In this document: piece by piece, positions 7,707-15,310 of the stretch
Layout: every line of letters begins with the position of its first letter
Numbering within the stretch: the first letter of the stretch is position 1
Assembly (NCBI GenBank): GCA_018064755.1
Contig: JAGHUP010000022.1
Span: 1-32,626, forward strand
Source of the DNA: Candidatus Crickella equi
Lineage (GTDB): Bacteria > Bacillota > Clostridia > Peptostreptococcales > Anaerovoracaceae
Length of the DNA stretch: 32,626 nucleotides
Direction: 5' to 3'
Translations under genes and position numbers: made by a program
The notes under the pieces: model-generated
What the model saw: the letters and a program-made list of their open reading frames with translations, nothing else
Databases searched by the model: none
Told to the model about the DNA's origin: nothing

Positions 7707-8777
7707 CTATGTATCTTTCTTAATCGTTTCAATGCCGTGTGAAACGAATTGCTTACCGAGTTTCTTGAGCGTCTTCTTGTCGCTCTCATCCATATTCTTT
7801 ACTTCCCTAACGACCTTGGGTGCGGAAGCTGCAATCTTAGCTACGATGTTAGTAGTATCGTCCGCCTCGGTTGCATCCGCCAATCTCTGGACTGTGTCAA
7901 CCAAAGTCCTTCTGTCTTCCTCCGAAGATTCTTCCATAAATTTGTGGAATGTCTTACCTACTACGCGGCTCTTCGCAGAGAGTTTCTCCACATAGTTAAG
8001 ATGAGGTCCATCGAATTTCCAGGTAAACGTATCATGCTGGTTAAATCCCTTGGAAGTTGAGCTGACAACAGCATAATTAGCTCCATATCCTATGATAACT
8101 CCGAATGTTGAGCCTTCCGGAACGATAGTGTGAACTCTCTCTTCAATGTCCGTCCAGTTGTCGTCATAGCTATCTTTATCCAAGCCCGGTCCATCAAGGT
8201 TATAGATCTTAACAATTTTATCTTGATTATTGCAATGTGCCGAGCTATATAGGGCTAAGCTACCGCCCTTGCTGTGGCCGCATACATAGACGCGGTCATA
8301 GCGTTCAAGCGTTGCATTCAGGTAGTCTACAGCGCTCTTCCTTGCCGGCAACAGTCCTTGATGAGCTATTTCCAAGCTCTCCTTCCAGTCTGCCATCGTT
8401 GTATCAGTACCCCTGAACGCAACGACCGCGCAGCCCGGCAGTTCATATGTCGCAACAGCTATCTGTTCATCCTCATCAGTGCTCGGCACGAAGAGGAAAT
8501 CTGCCAGTTTCACATCTGCGAATCTTGGGTACAGAGGTAGCTCCTTCCACATTTTGAAGAGTTTCTTCTGCCAACCTGCAGCCGTTCGTGGCAATTTGCC
8601 ATTAACATATATTCTATTGTTCAGCTCACCCAAAGTCTTGCCCTTGAAATCGCCCTTGAGCTCTTCGAAAGGGTTGTAAGTCAGTGAGCACATCACGACT
8701 ATATCTTCAGTTGTAATCGGCACTATGTCCCAGCCGAGATCACCGCGCCATCTAACATAGTCCTGAATTCTATCCAT
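7707..8777 (-). CDS. Alpha/beta hydrolase of the Mbeg1/DUF2974 type
   Basis: A 356-residue protein with a lipase-like centre. The segment around GCAVVAFRGTDTTMADWKES (near 115-134) resembles the oxyanion region of class 3 lipases. The nucleophile elbow is VCGHSKGG with Ser169, followed by a YNLDGPG motif common in DUF2974 proteins. There is no signal peptide, so it is probably cytoplasmic. The C-terminal 100 residues are charged and probably helical. The start overlaps the CDF gene stop as TAATG without a strong ribosome binding site of its own, so translation is likely coupled. The true substrate is unknown. Confidence 0.78.
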   Translation of the reverse strand: MDRIQDYVRWRGDLGWDIVPITTEDIVVMCSLTYNPFEELKGDFKGKTLGELNNRIYVNGKLPRTAAGWQKKLFKMWKELPLYPRFADVKLADFLFVPSTDEDEQIAVATYELPGCAVVAFRGTDTTMADWKESLEIAHQGLLPARKSAVDYLNATLERYDRVYVCGHSKGGSLALYSSAHCNNQDKIVKIYNLDGPGLDKDSYDDNWTDIEERVHTIVPEGSTFGVIIGYGANYAVVSSTSKGFNQHDTFTWKFDGPHLNYVEKLSAKSRVVGKTFHKFMEESSEEDRRTLVDTVQRLADATEADDTTNIVAKIAASAPKVVREVKNMDESDKKTLKKLGKQFVSHGIETIKKDT

Positions 8778-9898
8778 TAATCACTCATATCTACATCAAG
8801 GTTAACTCTAACCGCATAGCCAGTGTAGAGTTCCTCAACTTCATGCTTAATCTCATCGCAAATAGCATTCATGTCCGGAGCCTCGAACTTTACGACTACG
8901 TCGAAGGAAATCGCTTTGGACTCATCATTCTTGTAGAATCCGTGGAATCCCTTAACGAAGTCATGGGCCAGAGAGAGCTCTGATACCTTGCCACGAGCCG
9001 CAATCTTCTCCGGGTCACTGCTGTTATCTGCATAGATACTGACAGCTGTAAGGACAACGCCAAACTCAGCTGATACAGCATCCATGATGTCGCGTGTCAG
9101 AACGTCGAGTTGCTGGATTGACATATCGTCAGCTACCTCAATGTGAATTGAACCGAGGTAGATGTCTGGTCCATAGTTGTGAAGAACCAGATCGAATGCT
9201 CCCTTAACGCCGTCAAATCCACCAACAAATCTTTTAATCTTAACTGAAAGATCCTTGTCGATACGTTCGCCGAGCAGCTGACTAACAGTCTCACGAAGAA
9301 CGTCAATGCCCGCTTTGATAATAACAATGGAGATAATTACTCCGAGATATGCCTCAAGGCTAATACCCATTGTCAAGTAGATGATTGCCGCGAGCAGAGT
9401 TGACGCTGAAATAATTGAATCATTCAATGCATCCTTGCCAGACGCTTCAAGTGATCCAGAATTAACTTTCTTGCCAACCGACTGCACGTACTTACCGAGA
9501 ACAATCTTAACAACAATAGCTACTGCTACTACAATTAGGGTTGCTGCGGAATAATCAGGAGTCACAGGATCAATAATCTTCTTAACAGATTCAATGCCTG
9601 CGGTAATTCCTGCATACAGAATAATTGCAGCGATTATCATCGCGCTCATATATTCAACACGTCCATGTCCATACGGATGCTTGTAGTCAGGTGACATGCC
9701 CGCAAGCTTGGTTCCGATTACAGTAACAATAGAGCTAATTGCGTCCGTCAAATTGTTAACCGCATCCATAGTAATTGCGATGGAATGGCTAAGAATACCA
9801 ACCAGCGCCTTGAATCCAGCCAGTAATATATTGGCAACAATACCAATAATACTAGTTCTAACTATTTGTTTCTCTCTGTCTAATAATTTCTCATTCAT
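8777..9898 (-). CDS. Cation diffusion facilitator family metal transporter
   Basis: A proton-coupled divalent metal exporter (Zn, Mn, Fe or similar). Its 373 residues comprise about six membrane segments followed by a cytoplasmic metal-binding domain from about residue 210. The TM2 metal site reads ITMDAVNNLTDAISS (D45, N49, D52), followed by the loop motif YKHPYGHGRVE; a second site lies in KDALNDSIIS. An Asn/Asp pattern in place of His/Asp is often seen in Mn- or Fe-type members, but I would not assign the metal. The C-terminal region after the classic domain is somewhat extended. ATG 9898 has no clear Shine-Dalgarno sequence and lies 15 bases after a hairpin that itself overlaps a 10-codon ORF. 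Confidence 0.88.
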   Translation of the reverse strand: MNEKLLDREKQIVRTSIIGIVANILLAGFKALVGILSHSIAITMDAVNNLTDAISSIVTVIGTKLAGMSPDYKHPYGHGRVEYMSAMIIAAIILYAGITAGIESVKKIIDPVTPDYSAATLIVVAVAIVVKIVLGKYVQSVGKKVNSGSLEASGKDALNDSIISASTLLAAIIYLTMGISLEAYLGVIISIVIIKAGIDVLRETVSQLLGERIDKDLSVKIKRFVGGFDGVKGAFDLVLHNYGPDIYLGSIHIEVADDMSIQQLDVLTRDIMDAVSAEFGVVLTAVSIYADNSSDPEKIAARGKVSELSLAHDFVKGFHGFYKNDESKAISFDVVVKFEAPDMNAICDEIKHEVEELYTGYAVRVNLDVDMSD

Positions 9899-9905
9899 GA
9901 TGCTT

Positions 9906-9938
9906 TTAATAAAGAAGTGCAGCCGAGCTGCACTTCAT
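9906..9938 (-). CDS. Possible 10-codon upstream ORF over a hairpin
   Basis: On the minus strand ATG 9938 has AGAGGA four bases upstream and opens ten codons (MKCSSAALLY) ending at TAA 9906, seven bases before the CDF start codon. The ORF runs exactly through the hairpin at 9914-9936. Because the CDF gene has no visible ribosome binding site of its own, this tiny ORF could supply coupled translation or unwind the hairpin. It may also be accidental. Confidence 0.3.
   Translation of the reverse strand: MKCSSAALLY
9908..9936 (-). terminator. Hairpin with short U tract between phosphoribosyltransferase and CDF genes
   Basis: GAAGTGCAGC-TCG-GCTGCACTTC (9936-9914 read on the minus strand) forms a perfect 10-bp stem with a 3-base loop, followed by UUUAUU. 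It fits a terminator for the phosphoribosyltransferase gene or a partial attenuator for the CDF operon. No separate promoter for the downstream genes could be identified with confidence. Confidence 0.6.
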
Positions 9939-9963
9939 GTAATCCTCTATTATTGTTGCTAGT

Positions 9964-10512
9964 TTATTGTGGTTCGCCCTGTGCATTGAAGAGTGGCAGA
10001 TACTCGAGGAATGTGATGTCTTCTCTATCTGCAGCTTCACCTTCTGCGAGAACTGCGAACTTACCAACGATATTTCCATCACAAGCCTCAACGAGCTGCT
10101 CAAGAGCTGCGATAGATTCTCCTGTACTGATTACGTCATCAACAATCAGAATCTTCTTGCCATTCATCGCTGTTCTCTCGTCCTTGCCAAGGCAGAGTGT
10201 TTGGATATGATCTGTTGTAATTGAGTTAACCTGTACCTTTACGATATCCTGCATGTACAGCTTAGCTCCCTTACGAGCTACGATATAAGGTTTGCCAGAC
10301 TGACGAGCCATCTCATATGTCAGAGGAATTCCCTTAGTCTCAGCAGTTACGAGCACGTCGAAATCAGGAGCCTGCTTGAGCAGTGCTTCAGCAGTAGCAA
10401 CTGTAATCTCAACATCATCAAACATAATAAATCCTGCAATGTACAGATCGTCTGTTACCTTGCAAAGTGGGAGGCTTCTTTCACAGCCAGCAATTGTCAT
10501 CTTATAATCCAT
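9964..10512 (-). CDS. Purine-type phosphoribosyltransferase (Apt/Xpt-like)
   Basis: A 182-residue type I phosphoribosyltransferase. The PRPP-binding motif ILIVDDVISTGES (121-133) is intact, with TAETKGIPLTYEMAR upstream and KPYIVARKGAKLYM in the middle region. The pattern most resembles adenine or xanthine phosphoribosyltransferases, which salvage free bases to nucleotides. ATG 10512 follows GAAAGGA. It is separated from the membrane-peptide gene by 89 bases that contain a possible promoter, and is followed by a hairpin terminator, so it may be a single-gene unit. The base specificity is not decided by the sequence. Confidence 0.82.
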   Translation of the reverse strand: MDYKMTIAGCERSLPLCKVTDDLYIAGFIMFDDVEITVATAEALLKQAPDFDVLVTAETKGIPLTYEMARQSGKPYIVARKGAKLYMQDIVKVQVNSITTDHIQTLCLGKDERTAMNGKKILIVDDVISTGESIAALEQLVEACDGNIVGKFAVLAEGEAADREDITFLEYLPLFNAQGEPQ

Positions 10513-10570
10513 AGCTAATTCCTTTCGCTCTATAATTTGTAAGCCAGTTAGCTTCTAAAAGAACATATAA

Positions 10571-10598
10571 AGTATATCACTATTTGCGATTTATACAA
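10571..10598 (-). promoter_or_regulatory. Possible promoter for the phosphoribosyltransferase gene
   Basis: On the minus strand TTGTAT (10598-10593), 16 bases and TATACT (10576-10571) form an acceptable sigma-A-like pair in the 89-base gap between the 44-codon ORF and the phosphoribosyltransferase gene. The -35 is weak. Confidence 0.4.
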
Positions 10599-10601
10599 TA
10601 A

Positions 10602-10736
10602 TTAATCGAACAAGAAAAAGCCTGTCATGATGCTAAATGTAACCACTACAGCAACAATCATAACGATAGCTACAATTCTTGTGGATGTCTTGATATCGCT
10701 CTTCTGATTCTTCTTAGGTGTATTGTTCTTTGCCAT
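10602..10736 (-). CDS. Small single-span membrane peptide (44 aa)
   Basis: A 44-codon ORF with a strong ribosome binding site (GAGGAG seven bases before ATG 10736), 11 bases after rlmH and therefore almost certainly co-transcribed with it. The first 20 residues are basic and polar (MAKNNTPKKNQK...). Residues 21-43 form one hydrophobic helix (IVAIVMIVAVVV, then GFFLFD at the end). The charge pattern predicts a cytoplasmic N-terminus and a membrane-embedded C-terminus. I do not recognise the family. Tiny membrane proteins of this shape occur in many Clostridia and are often left out of annotation. Confidence 0.72.
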   Translation of the reverse strand: MAKNNTPKKNQKSDIKTSTRIVAIVMIVAVVVTFSIMTGFFLFD

Positions 10737-10747
10737 TTCGTTCTCCT

Positions 10748-11224
10748 CTATTTATGGTAAGTTTCGTTGTTGTTTATCTTGAAAGCTCTGTATATCTGTT
10801 CCAAAGCGACCACTCTTGCCAGTTGATGCGGGAGAGTGATTCGACCGAAGGACATGCCGAGGTCGGCGCGGCGCTTGACAGCCGCGCTGAGGCCGAGGCT
10901 GCCGCCAATTACAAAATCGATAGTCGAGTGCCTCATTGCGGCAGCCTCGACCTCGTGGGCAAGCTCAGGTGATGACAGCAGCTTGCCCTCGACCTCGAGC
11001 GCAACTACGTAATCACCATCGCCAATCTTCGACAGTATCTCTTCGCCTTCCTTATTAATAACATTCAGCTCATCAGCAGCACCGGCATTCTTAGGCAGCT
11101 TGGACTCCTTTAGTTCTACAACCTTTAAGGAGCAATATCCGCCAAGTCTCTTGCTGTATTCTTCAATAGCAGCAGTCCAGTACTTCTCTTTGAGTTTACC
11201 TATACAGATAACATTTATATTCAT
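10748..11224 (-). CDS. rlmH: 23S rRNA (pseudouridine1915-N3)-methyltransferase RlmH
   Basis: This SPOUT-class methyltransferase modifies pseudouridine 1915 in helix 69 of 23S rRNA on assembled 70S ribosomes, using S-adenosylmethionine. The 158 residues match the family. Diagnostic features are the start MNINVICIGKLKEKYW, the knot motif FVIGGSLGLS and the C-terminal MSFGRITLPHQLARVVALEQIYRAFKI. It follows walJ by 9 bases; the walJ-rlmH neighbourhood also occurs in Bacillus. ATG 11224 follows an AGAGGAA-type site. Confidence 0.95.
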   Translation of the reverse strand: MNINVICIGKLKEKYWTAAIEEYSKRLGGYCSLKVVELKESKLPKNAGAADELNVINKEGEEILSKIGDGDYVVALEVEGKLLSSPELAHEVEAAAMRHSTIDFVIGGSLGLSAAVKRRADLGMSFGRITLPHQLARVVALEQIYRAFKINNNETYHK

Positions 11225-11233
11225 ATTCTTCCT

Positions 11234-12028
11234 CTATCTTGGTTCGCACAGACCTTCCTTGGCAGCAATGCTAAGATAATAATCTTCATCACGCTCATAG
11301 CCATGCTCACGCAAGATATCTTCTATTGTCATTCTTGCCTGATAAGGCGTATTGTTCTTGTCACTCAGATGCGCGAGCATAATAGTCAGTGGCTCCTTAC
11401 TACTTCTGTCATCCAGCAATCTCGCCAACAACTCCCCTGTACTCACATTAGAGAGATGACCAAGATCACTCTTGATACGCATTTTGACCTTGTAAGGATA
11501 ATCGCCATACATCAGCATTCCCTCTTCATGATTGGCTTCCATTACTAATACGTCAGCGCTACGCATCTCCTGATATATCTCATCTGTAACTGTGCCCGTA
11601 TCTGTAACAACTGTCAGCTGCTCGCCATCGGCAATTACAGAATAACCGACTGGTTCATTCGCATCATGGCTAAGTCTGAAAACTCTCGCTTTGGCATCGC
11701 CGAACTCGATAATATCATGTCTCTTCACTATTTCCAGTCTATTCTCTGGAACATGCTCGAAATTGCTACATCCGGCGACTGTGCCTCGGCTCGCATAGAA
11801 ATCCGCATTCGGACATTTCTTCGCAATGGTCCTAACGCTCTTAACATGATCGATATGCTCGTGAGTTACGAGGACGGCATCAATCTCCTCAGGGTCAATC
11901 TTGCACGACTCAAGAGCAGATATGATTTTGGTTGCGGACAATCCAACGTCAATCAGCAGGTTCTTAGAACCCGCCTGAACAATATATGAATTTCCCGAAC
12001 TGCTACTTCCTATTGATACTATTCTCAT
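11234..12028 (-). CDS. walJ: MBL-fold metallohydrolase, WalJ/YycJ type
   Basis: A 264-residue metallo-beta-lactamase-fold protein with the metal motif THEHIDH (H56, H58, D60, H61), the N-terminal GSSSSGNSYIVQAG and a later LAHLSDKNNT segment. These match YycJ/WalJ proteins, which have 5'-3' exonuclease activity and a proposed role in coordinating DNA replication, repair and the cell cycle. The WalRK two-component genes that usually stand beside it in Bacilli are absent here. The gene follows the AddB-like gene with only one base between stop and start, so the two are translationally linked. Confidence 0.85.
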   Translation of the reverse strand: MRIVSIGSSSSGNSYIVQAGSKNLLIDVGLSATKIISALESCKIDPEEIDAVLVTHEHIDHVKSVRTIAKKCPNADFYASRGTVAGCSNFEHVPENRLEIVKRHDIIEFGDAKARVFRLSHDANEPVGYSVIADGEQLTVVTDTGTVTDEIYQEMRSADVLVMEANHEEGMLMYGDYPYKVKMRIKSDLGHLSNVSTGELLARLLDDRSSKEPLTIMLAHLSDKNNTPYQARMTIEDILREHGYERDEDYYLSIAAKEGLCEPR

Positions 12029-12029
12029 A

Positions 12030-15000
12030 TTATCTACGTCTACAGATATAGCGATAATCGCAATAATTGCAGACTAATTTGTTATTATCGTTATTATCCT
12101 TATATGGATCGATGTCTATCTTGCCGGATGAGATTCCATCGGCTATCTCGCTTATTCTTGCATCGACCGACTCCTTCAAGCTATCGAACAATGCTCTATC
12201 CAACTTGGCACCCTTGAGCTTGTAGGCATCAGATTTGGTCTCATCCTGCTTGGACTTGCCAGTCTTGGAATTAACCTTGGTCTCGTCCTTATCATTATAT
12301 GGCTCAATTGGATCGAATATGTTGAAATAGAACATTCCAGCCGGCTCGTATCCACCCTCTACAACTGACATCATATATATCATCAGCTGCATTTTGTAAC
12401 CTTTAACGAGCTTGTCCAGATCCAATTTATCACTACCTGTCTTGTAGTCGATTACCCTTGCGCTGGCCTCATTCATGAAGTCGACACGGTCAATCTGACC
12501 CTCAATGAAGAACTTTGCTCCATTGACCTCCAGTTCAACGGGCTTGAATGTGCGGCCGCGTCCAAATCCTTCTTCGAATTTCGCACCTGTCACATCCTCT
12601 TCATTGAGCTGAATAGCCATAGCTCTAGCGGCCGCTGAGCAGACCTCCAGAATACGCGTCATACGGTATTCTTCTACCTCATTGGACTCGAATAGGCCTT
12701 CTCTATACTCAGCTGTAATCTTCTTGAGCTCAACTTCGACAATTTTCTGCAGGTCCTCATCACTGCAGTTAATCAAAGCTTCAGCATAGCCCTTGTCAAC
12801 GACTATCCTATTAGCAATTTGCATAAGGCACTGATGGTAAATATCACCAATGGAACGCGCGTCGCCCGCGAAGTCTCTTTCCTCCTCAGGACGCAGTCCT
12901 CTATTAACAAAATACTTAAACGGGCAATCGAAATAATTGCCGATTGAGCTAGCACTCAGTTTGAACGAACCATCCTTGCTCGCATATAATCCCTTCGCGA
13001 GCTCCGCGCCGAGTGCCTTAGGGTTGTTCATGTCTTTGACTGTCTCGAGCATTGGAACATAATCCCTGCTCTTATTATTCTCATACCAAGACATCATAGC
13101 CTCAGTCAAGCCATCCATCTTAGCACCCGTCTTTCTATCTTTAAGGTGATTGAATAGATGTCTCATCGCTTGGCCTTCGGACTGAATCATATCATCCGAC
13201 CAGCCACCACTAATAACATCCTTCTTAACAAGCCCATCCTTCTCAATTCTTGGGAAGAGTTCAACCAGTGCATCAATTACCGACGACGCGGCGGCTTCCT
13301 TGCCGTCAGCATCAGTCATCGCATAGCTGATATACAACTTCTCAGATGGTCTGGACATCATACGATACATTGCCACCTGTTCCTCGTCCATCTTGATATC
13401 ATCAAGTGCTCCGAGTGCAAATCCCTTGTCCTTGAAATAAGCCTTCTCATCCACAGAGAACAATCCTTCAGGACTAGGCTGCATAGGCAGAGTTCCTTCA
13501 TTCGCGCCTAGAATAACAACCGCACGAGGCTCCCTTGGACGGGTTCTAATCATTGTACCCATCGAGAGACCATCAGAAGTTGGCGGAATAACACCGACCT
13601 CCACGTTGGTCAATCCAGTCATATATATATCTACAAATTCAACTATATCCAGCGCCTCATCGCCCATTATCTCAACCATCTGGTCGAGCAAAGCCAGTGC
13701 TGCTTGGTAACTCTCAACACCTCTCTGAGCATCATCAATCAGGCCGCTCTTCACCTGAAGATCAGCCGCATTCTGAACTCTCTCAGCCAGCTGCCACTCA
13801 CTGTTCAGATAGTCTTTAAACGCAGTAACAAACTCAGCAACCGTACCGGAAGTCATGCCATCAAGCTGAGCCAGAGCCTCAACAAGACCAGCCCTCATAT
13901 GCTCAATCTCCGCGAACTTTTCGCCATATGCCTCGGCACCGTATTTGAACGGACGGCTCCACATCGAGCCCTTAATACGATAAGTCCTCGCATAATTCTC
14001 CAGCAGCTCAACCTGCTCACGAGCCACGCCCGCCATGCCTGTCTTGAGCATCGCCATCAGCGCATCCGTCTTCGACTCATATCTCAGGAACCACAGCATA
14101 TTCACGATAAAATTCACTGGTGCCGCATCCGTAATGCTTCTGCTCTGATCCATGAACACCGGCAGACCATACTCCTCGAAAGTTCTGCGAATAATTGGCT
14201 GCATCGTGCCCTCATCGTTCGCAATCACCTGAATATCGCGCATCCTGTAACCAAGATCACGCACCAGATGGTAAATATAGCAAGCCGCAGACTCCGCCTC
14301 ATAATACGGATTGGCCGCCCTCACCATCGTTAGATCGCAAGGCACAAAACCACCATTCTTCTCTCGCTCAGCTTCCGGCAGACCATCGTTAAACAGTCCT
14401 TGCTCGATACGTGAGATAGTCTCACTCTTAGCAAGTGCATATGTCTCAGGAATCTCTTCCAGTTTAACCTCAACACCGCGTGTACTGCCTTCAGCCAGCA
14501 GCGCCTTCACCAGATTCTTATCCAGCTCATAGTCACTCTTATTTACAATGAAGTTAACCTCGTCGCATCTATTAGCCAGTTCGAACATAGCGTTCATGAA
14601 TTTAGGTGTAATGCTATCGTAACCGTAGATCCATACCTTCTTGCCGAGCACCTGCTCTGACTTTCCGATGGCATCCACGTACATTGCAATATAATCTTCA
14701 GAGTCCGTATACTTGCCCTCAATAGCCTTTTCGTACTCTTCAAGTATTACCTCAAGTTCAGAAAGTTTGTCCTTCAGGAGACCTTCAGCATCCGCTGCGG
14801 AAAGCATCTCGCGAACCTCTTCCATGCTGCAATTCTGCTGTTTAAAATCAGAGATGAAATCGTTAACCATAGATGCAAAAGTCAGCTTGCCAACCGAGTT
14901 AGCGAATGTGTTCAGATCATCCCTGTGTGACTTAATAATTCTATTCAGTAGCATAAAACGGCCGTACTGATCCAGCATTCTTGTCGATTCAAGTCCCTGC

Positions 15001-15203
15001 TCAGTCAGCACGCGAAGTCCAAGCCTATTCATAGAGAGCACTTCAACATCGAACAGACACTTTGTCTTAAGATAGCGGATTGCCTGTTCCTCTGCCACCA
15101 GCGTGTATTGATTAGGCACAAGAATAAGCGTCTCCCCTGAAACGTGTTCATAGAGGAAGCGCTCCTTGTCAATATTCTCTCTTGCTGCATACAGTTTTAA
15201 CAT
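12030..15203 (-). CDS. addB: AddB-like PD-(D/E)XK nuclease with iron-sulfur cysteines
   Basis: This 1057-residue protein belongs to the AddB/RexB family, which acts with AddA in processing double-strand breaks. The C-terminal nuclease motif reads GQIDRVDFMNEA (D905, D908) then VIDYKTG (D919, K921), followed by YKMQLMIY. Four cysteines for a 4Fe-4S cluster are present: C760 (FDCPFKYF) and C1045, C1048, C1054, with the CxxCxxxxxC spacing of AddB. The N-terminus differs: where AddB normally has a P-loop such as GRAGSGKS, this protein reads YAARENIDKE, so ATP binding is doubtful. No addA lies next to it. ATG 15203 lacks a Shine-Dalgarno sequence and follows a long hairpin directly. Confidence 0.82.
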   Translation of the reverse strand: MLKLYAARENIDKERFLYEHVSGETLILVPNQYTLVAEEQAIRYLKTKCLFDVEVLSMNRLGLRVLTEQGLESTRMLDQYGRFMLLNRIIKSHRDDLNTFANSVGKLTFASMVNDFISDFKQQNCSMEEVREMLSAADAEGLLKDKLSELEVILEEYEKAIEGKYTDSEDYIAMYVDAIGKSEQVLGKKVWIYGYDSITPKFMNAMFELANRCDEVNFIVNKSDYELDKNLVKALLAEGSTRGVEVKLEEIPETYALAKSETISRIEQGLFNDGLPEAEREKNGGFVPCDLTMVRAANPYYEAESAACYIYHLVRDLGYRMRDIQVIANDEGTMQPIIRRTFEEYGLPVFMDQSRSITDAAPVNFIVNMLWFLRYESKTDALMAMLKTGMAGVAREQVELLENYARTYRIKGSMWSRPFKYGAEAYGEKFAEIEHMRAGLVEALAQLDGMTSGTVAEFVTAFKDYLNSEWQLAERVQNAADLQVKSGLIDDAQRGVESYQAALALLDQMVEIMGDEALDIVEFVDIYMTGLTNVEVGVIPPTSDGLSMGTMIRTRPREPRAVVILGANEGTLPMQPSPEGLFSVDEKAYFKDKGFALGALDDIKMDEEQVAMYRMMSRPSEKLYISYAMTDADGKEAAASSVIDALVELFPRIEKDGLVKKDVISGGWSDDMIQSEGQAMRHLFNHLKDRKTGAKMDGLTEAMMSWYENNKSRDYVPMLETVKDMNNPKALGAELAKGLYASKDGSFKLSASSIGNYFDCPFKYFVNRGLRPEEERDFAGDARSIGDIYHQCLMQIANRIVVDKGYAEALINCSDEDLQKIVEVELKKITAEYREGLFESNEVEEYRMTRILEVCSAAARAMAIQLNEEDVTGAKFEEGFGRGRTFKPVELEVNGAKFFIEGQIDRVDFMNEASARVIDYKTGSDKLDLDKLVKGYKMQLMIYMMSVVEGGYEPAGMFYFNIFDPIEPYNDKDETKVNSKTGKSKQDETKSDAYKLKGAKLDRALFDSLKESVDARISEIADGISSGKIDIDPYKDNNDNNKLVCNYCDYRYICRRR

Positions 15204-15214
15204 ACTTAATTATC

Positions 15215-15310
15215 GCAGCTGATGTGTAAAGCTTTCTTGAAAGGTCGCTATGGGCGCAGGTAAACGGGGCGCCCGAACGCTCAGCTTTCTCGAAAGCTTT
15301 ACACCGCTGC
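15215..15310. repeat. Long imperfect hairpin between prfB and addB
   Basis: Arms gcagc....gtgtaaagctttc..gaaag (15215-15243) and ctttc..gaaagctttacac..gctgc (15285-15310) pair over about 23 bp with small interruptions. Inside the loop a GC-rich sub-hairpin is visible, gggcgc/gcgccc (15252-15274). The outer arm touches the prfB stop codon, and the other arm ends 11 bases before the addB start. No U run follows, so it is not a classic terminator. It may stabilise the prfB mRNA end, limit addB translation, or be a member of a dispersed palindromic repeat family. Confidence 0.7.

Noticed and set aside
13704-14333. Long plus-strand reading frame opposite addB (209 codons)
   Set aside because: Antisense to a well-supported coding gene. 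The translation is low-complexity (Leu, Ser, His, Arg-rich) with no recognisable domain and no convincing ribosome binding site.
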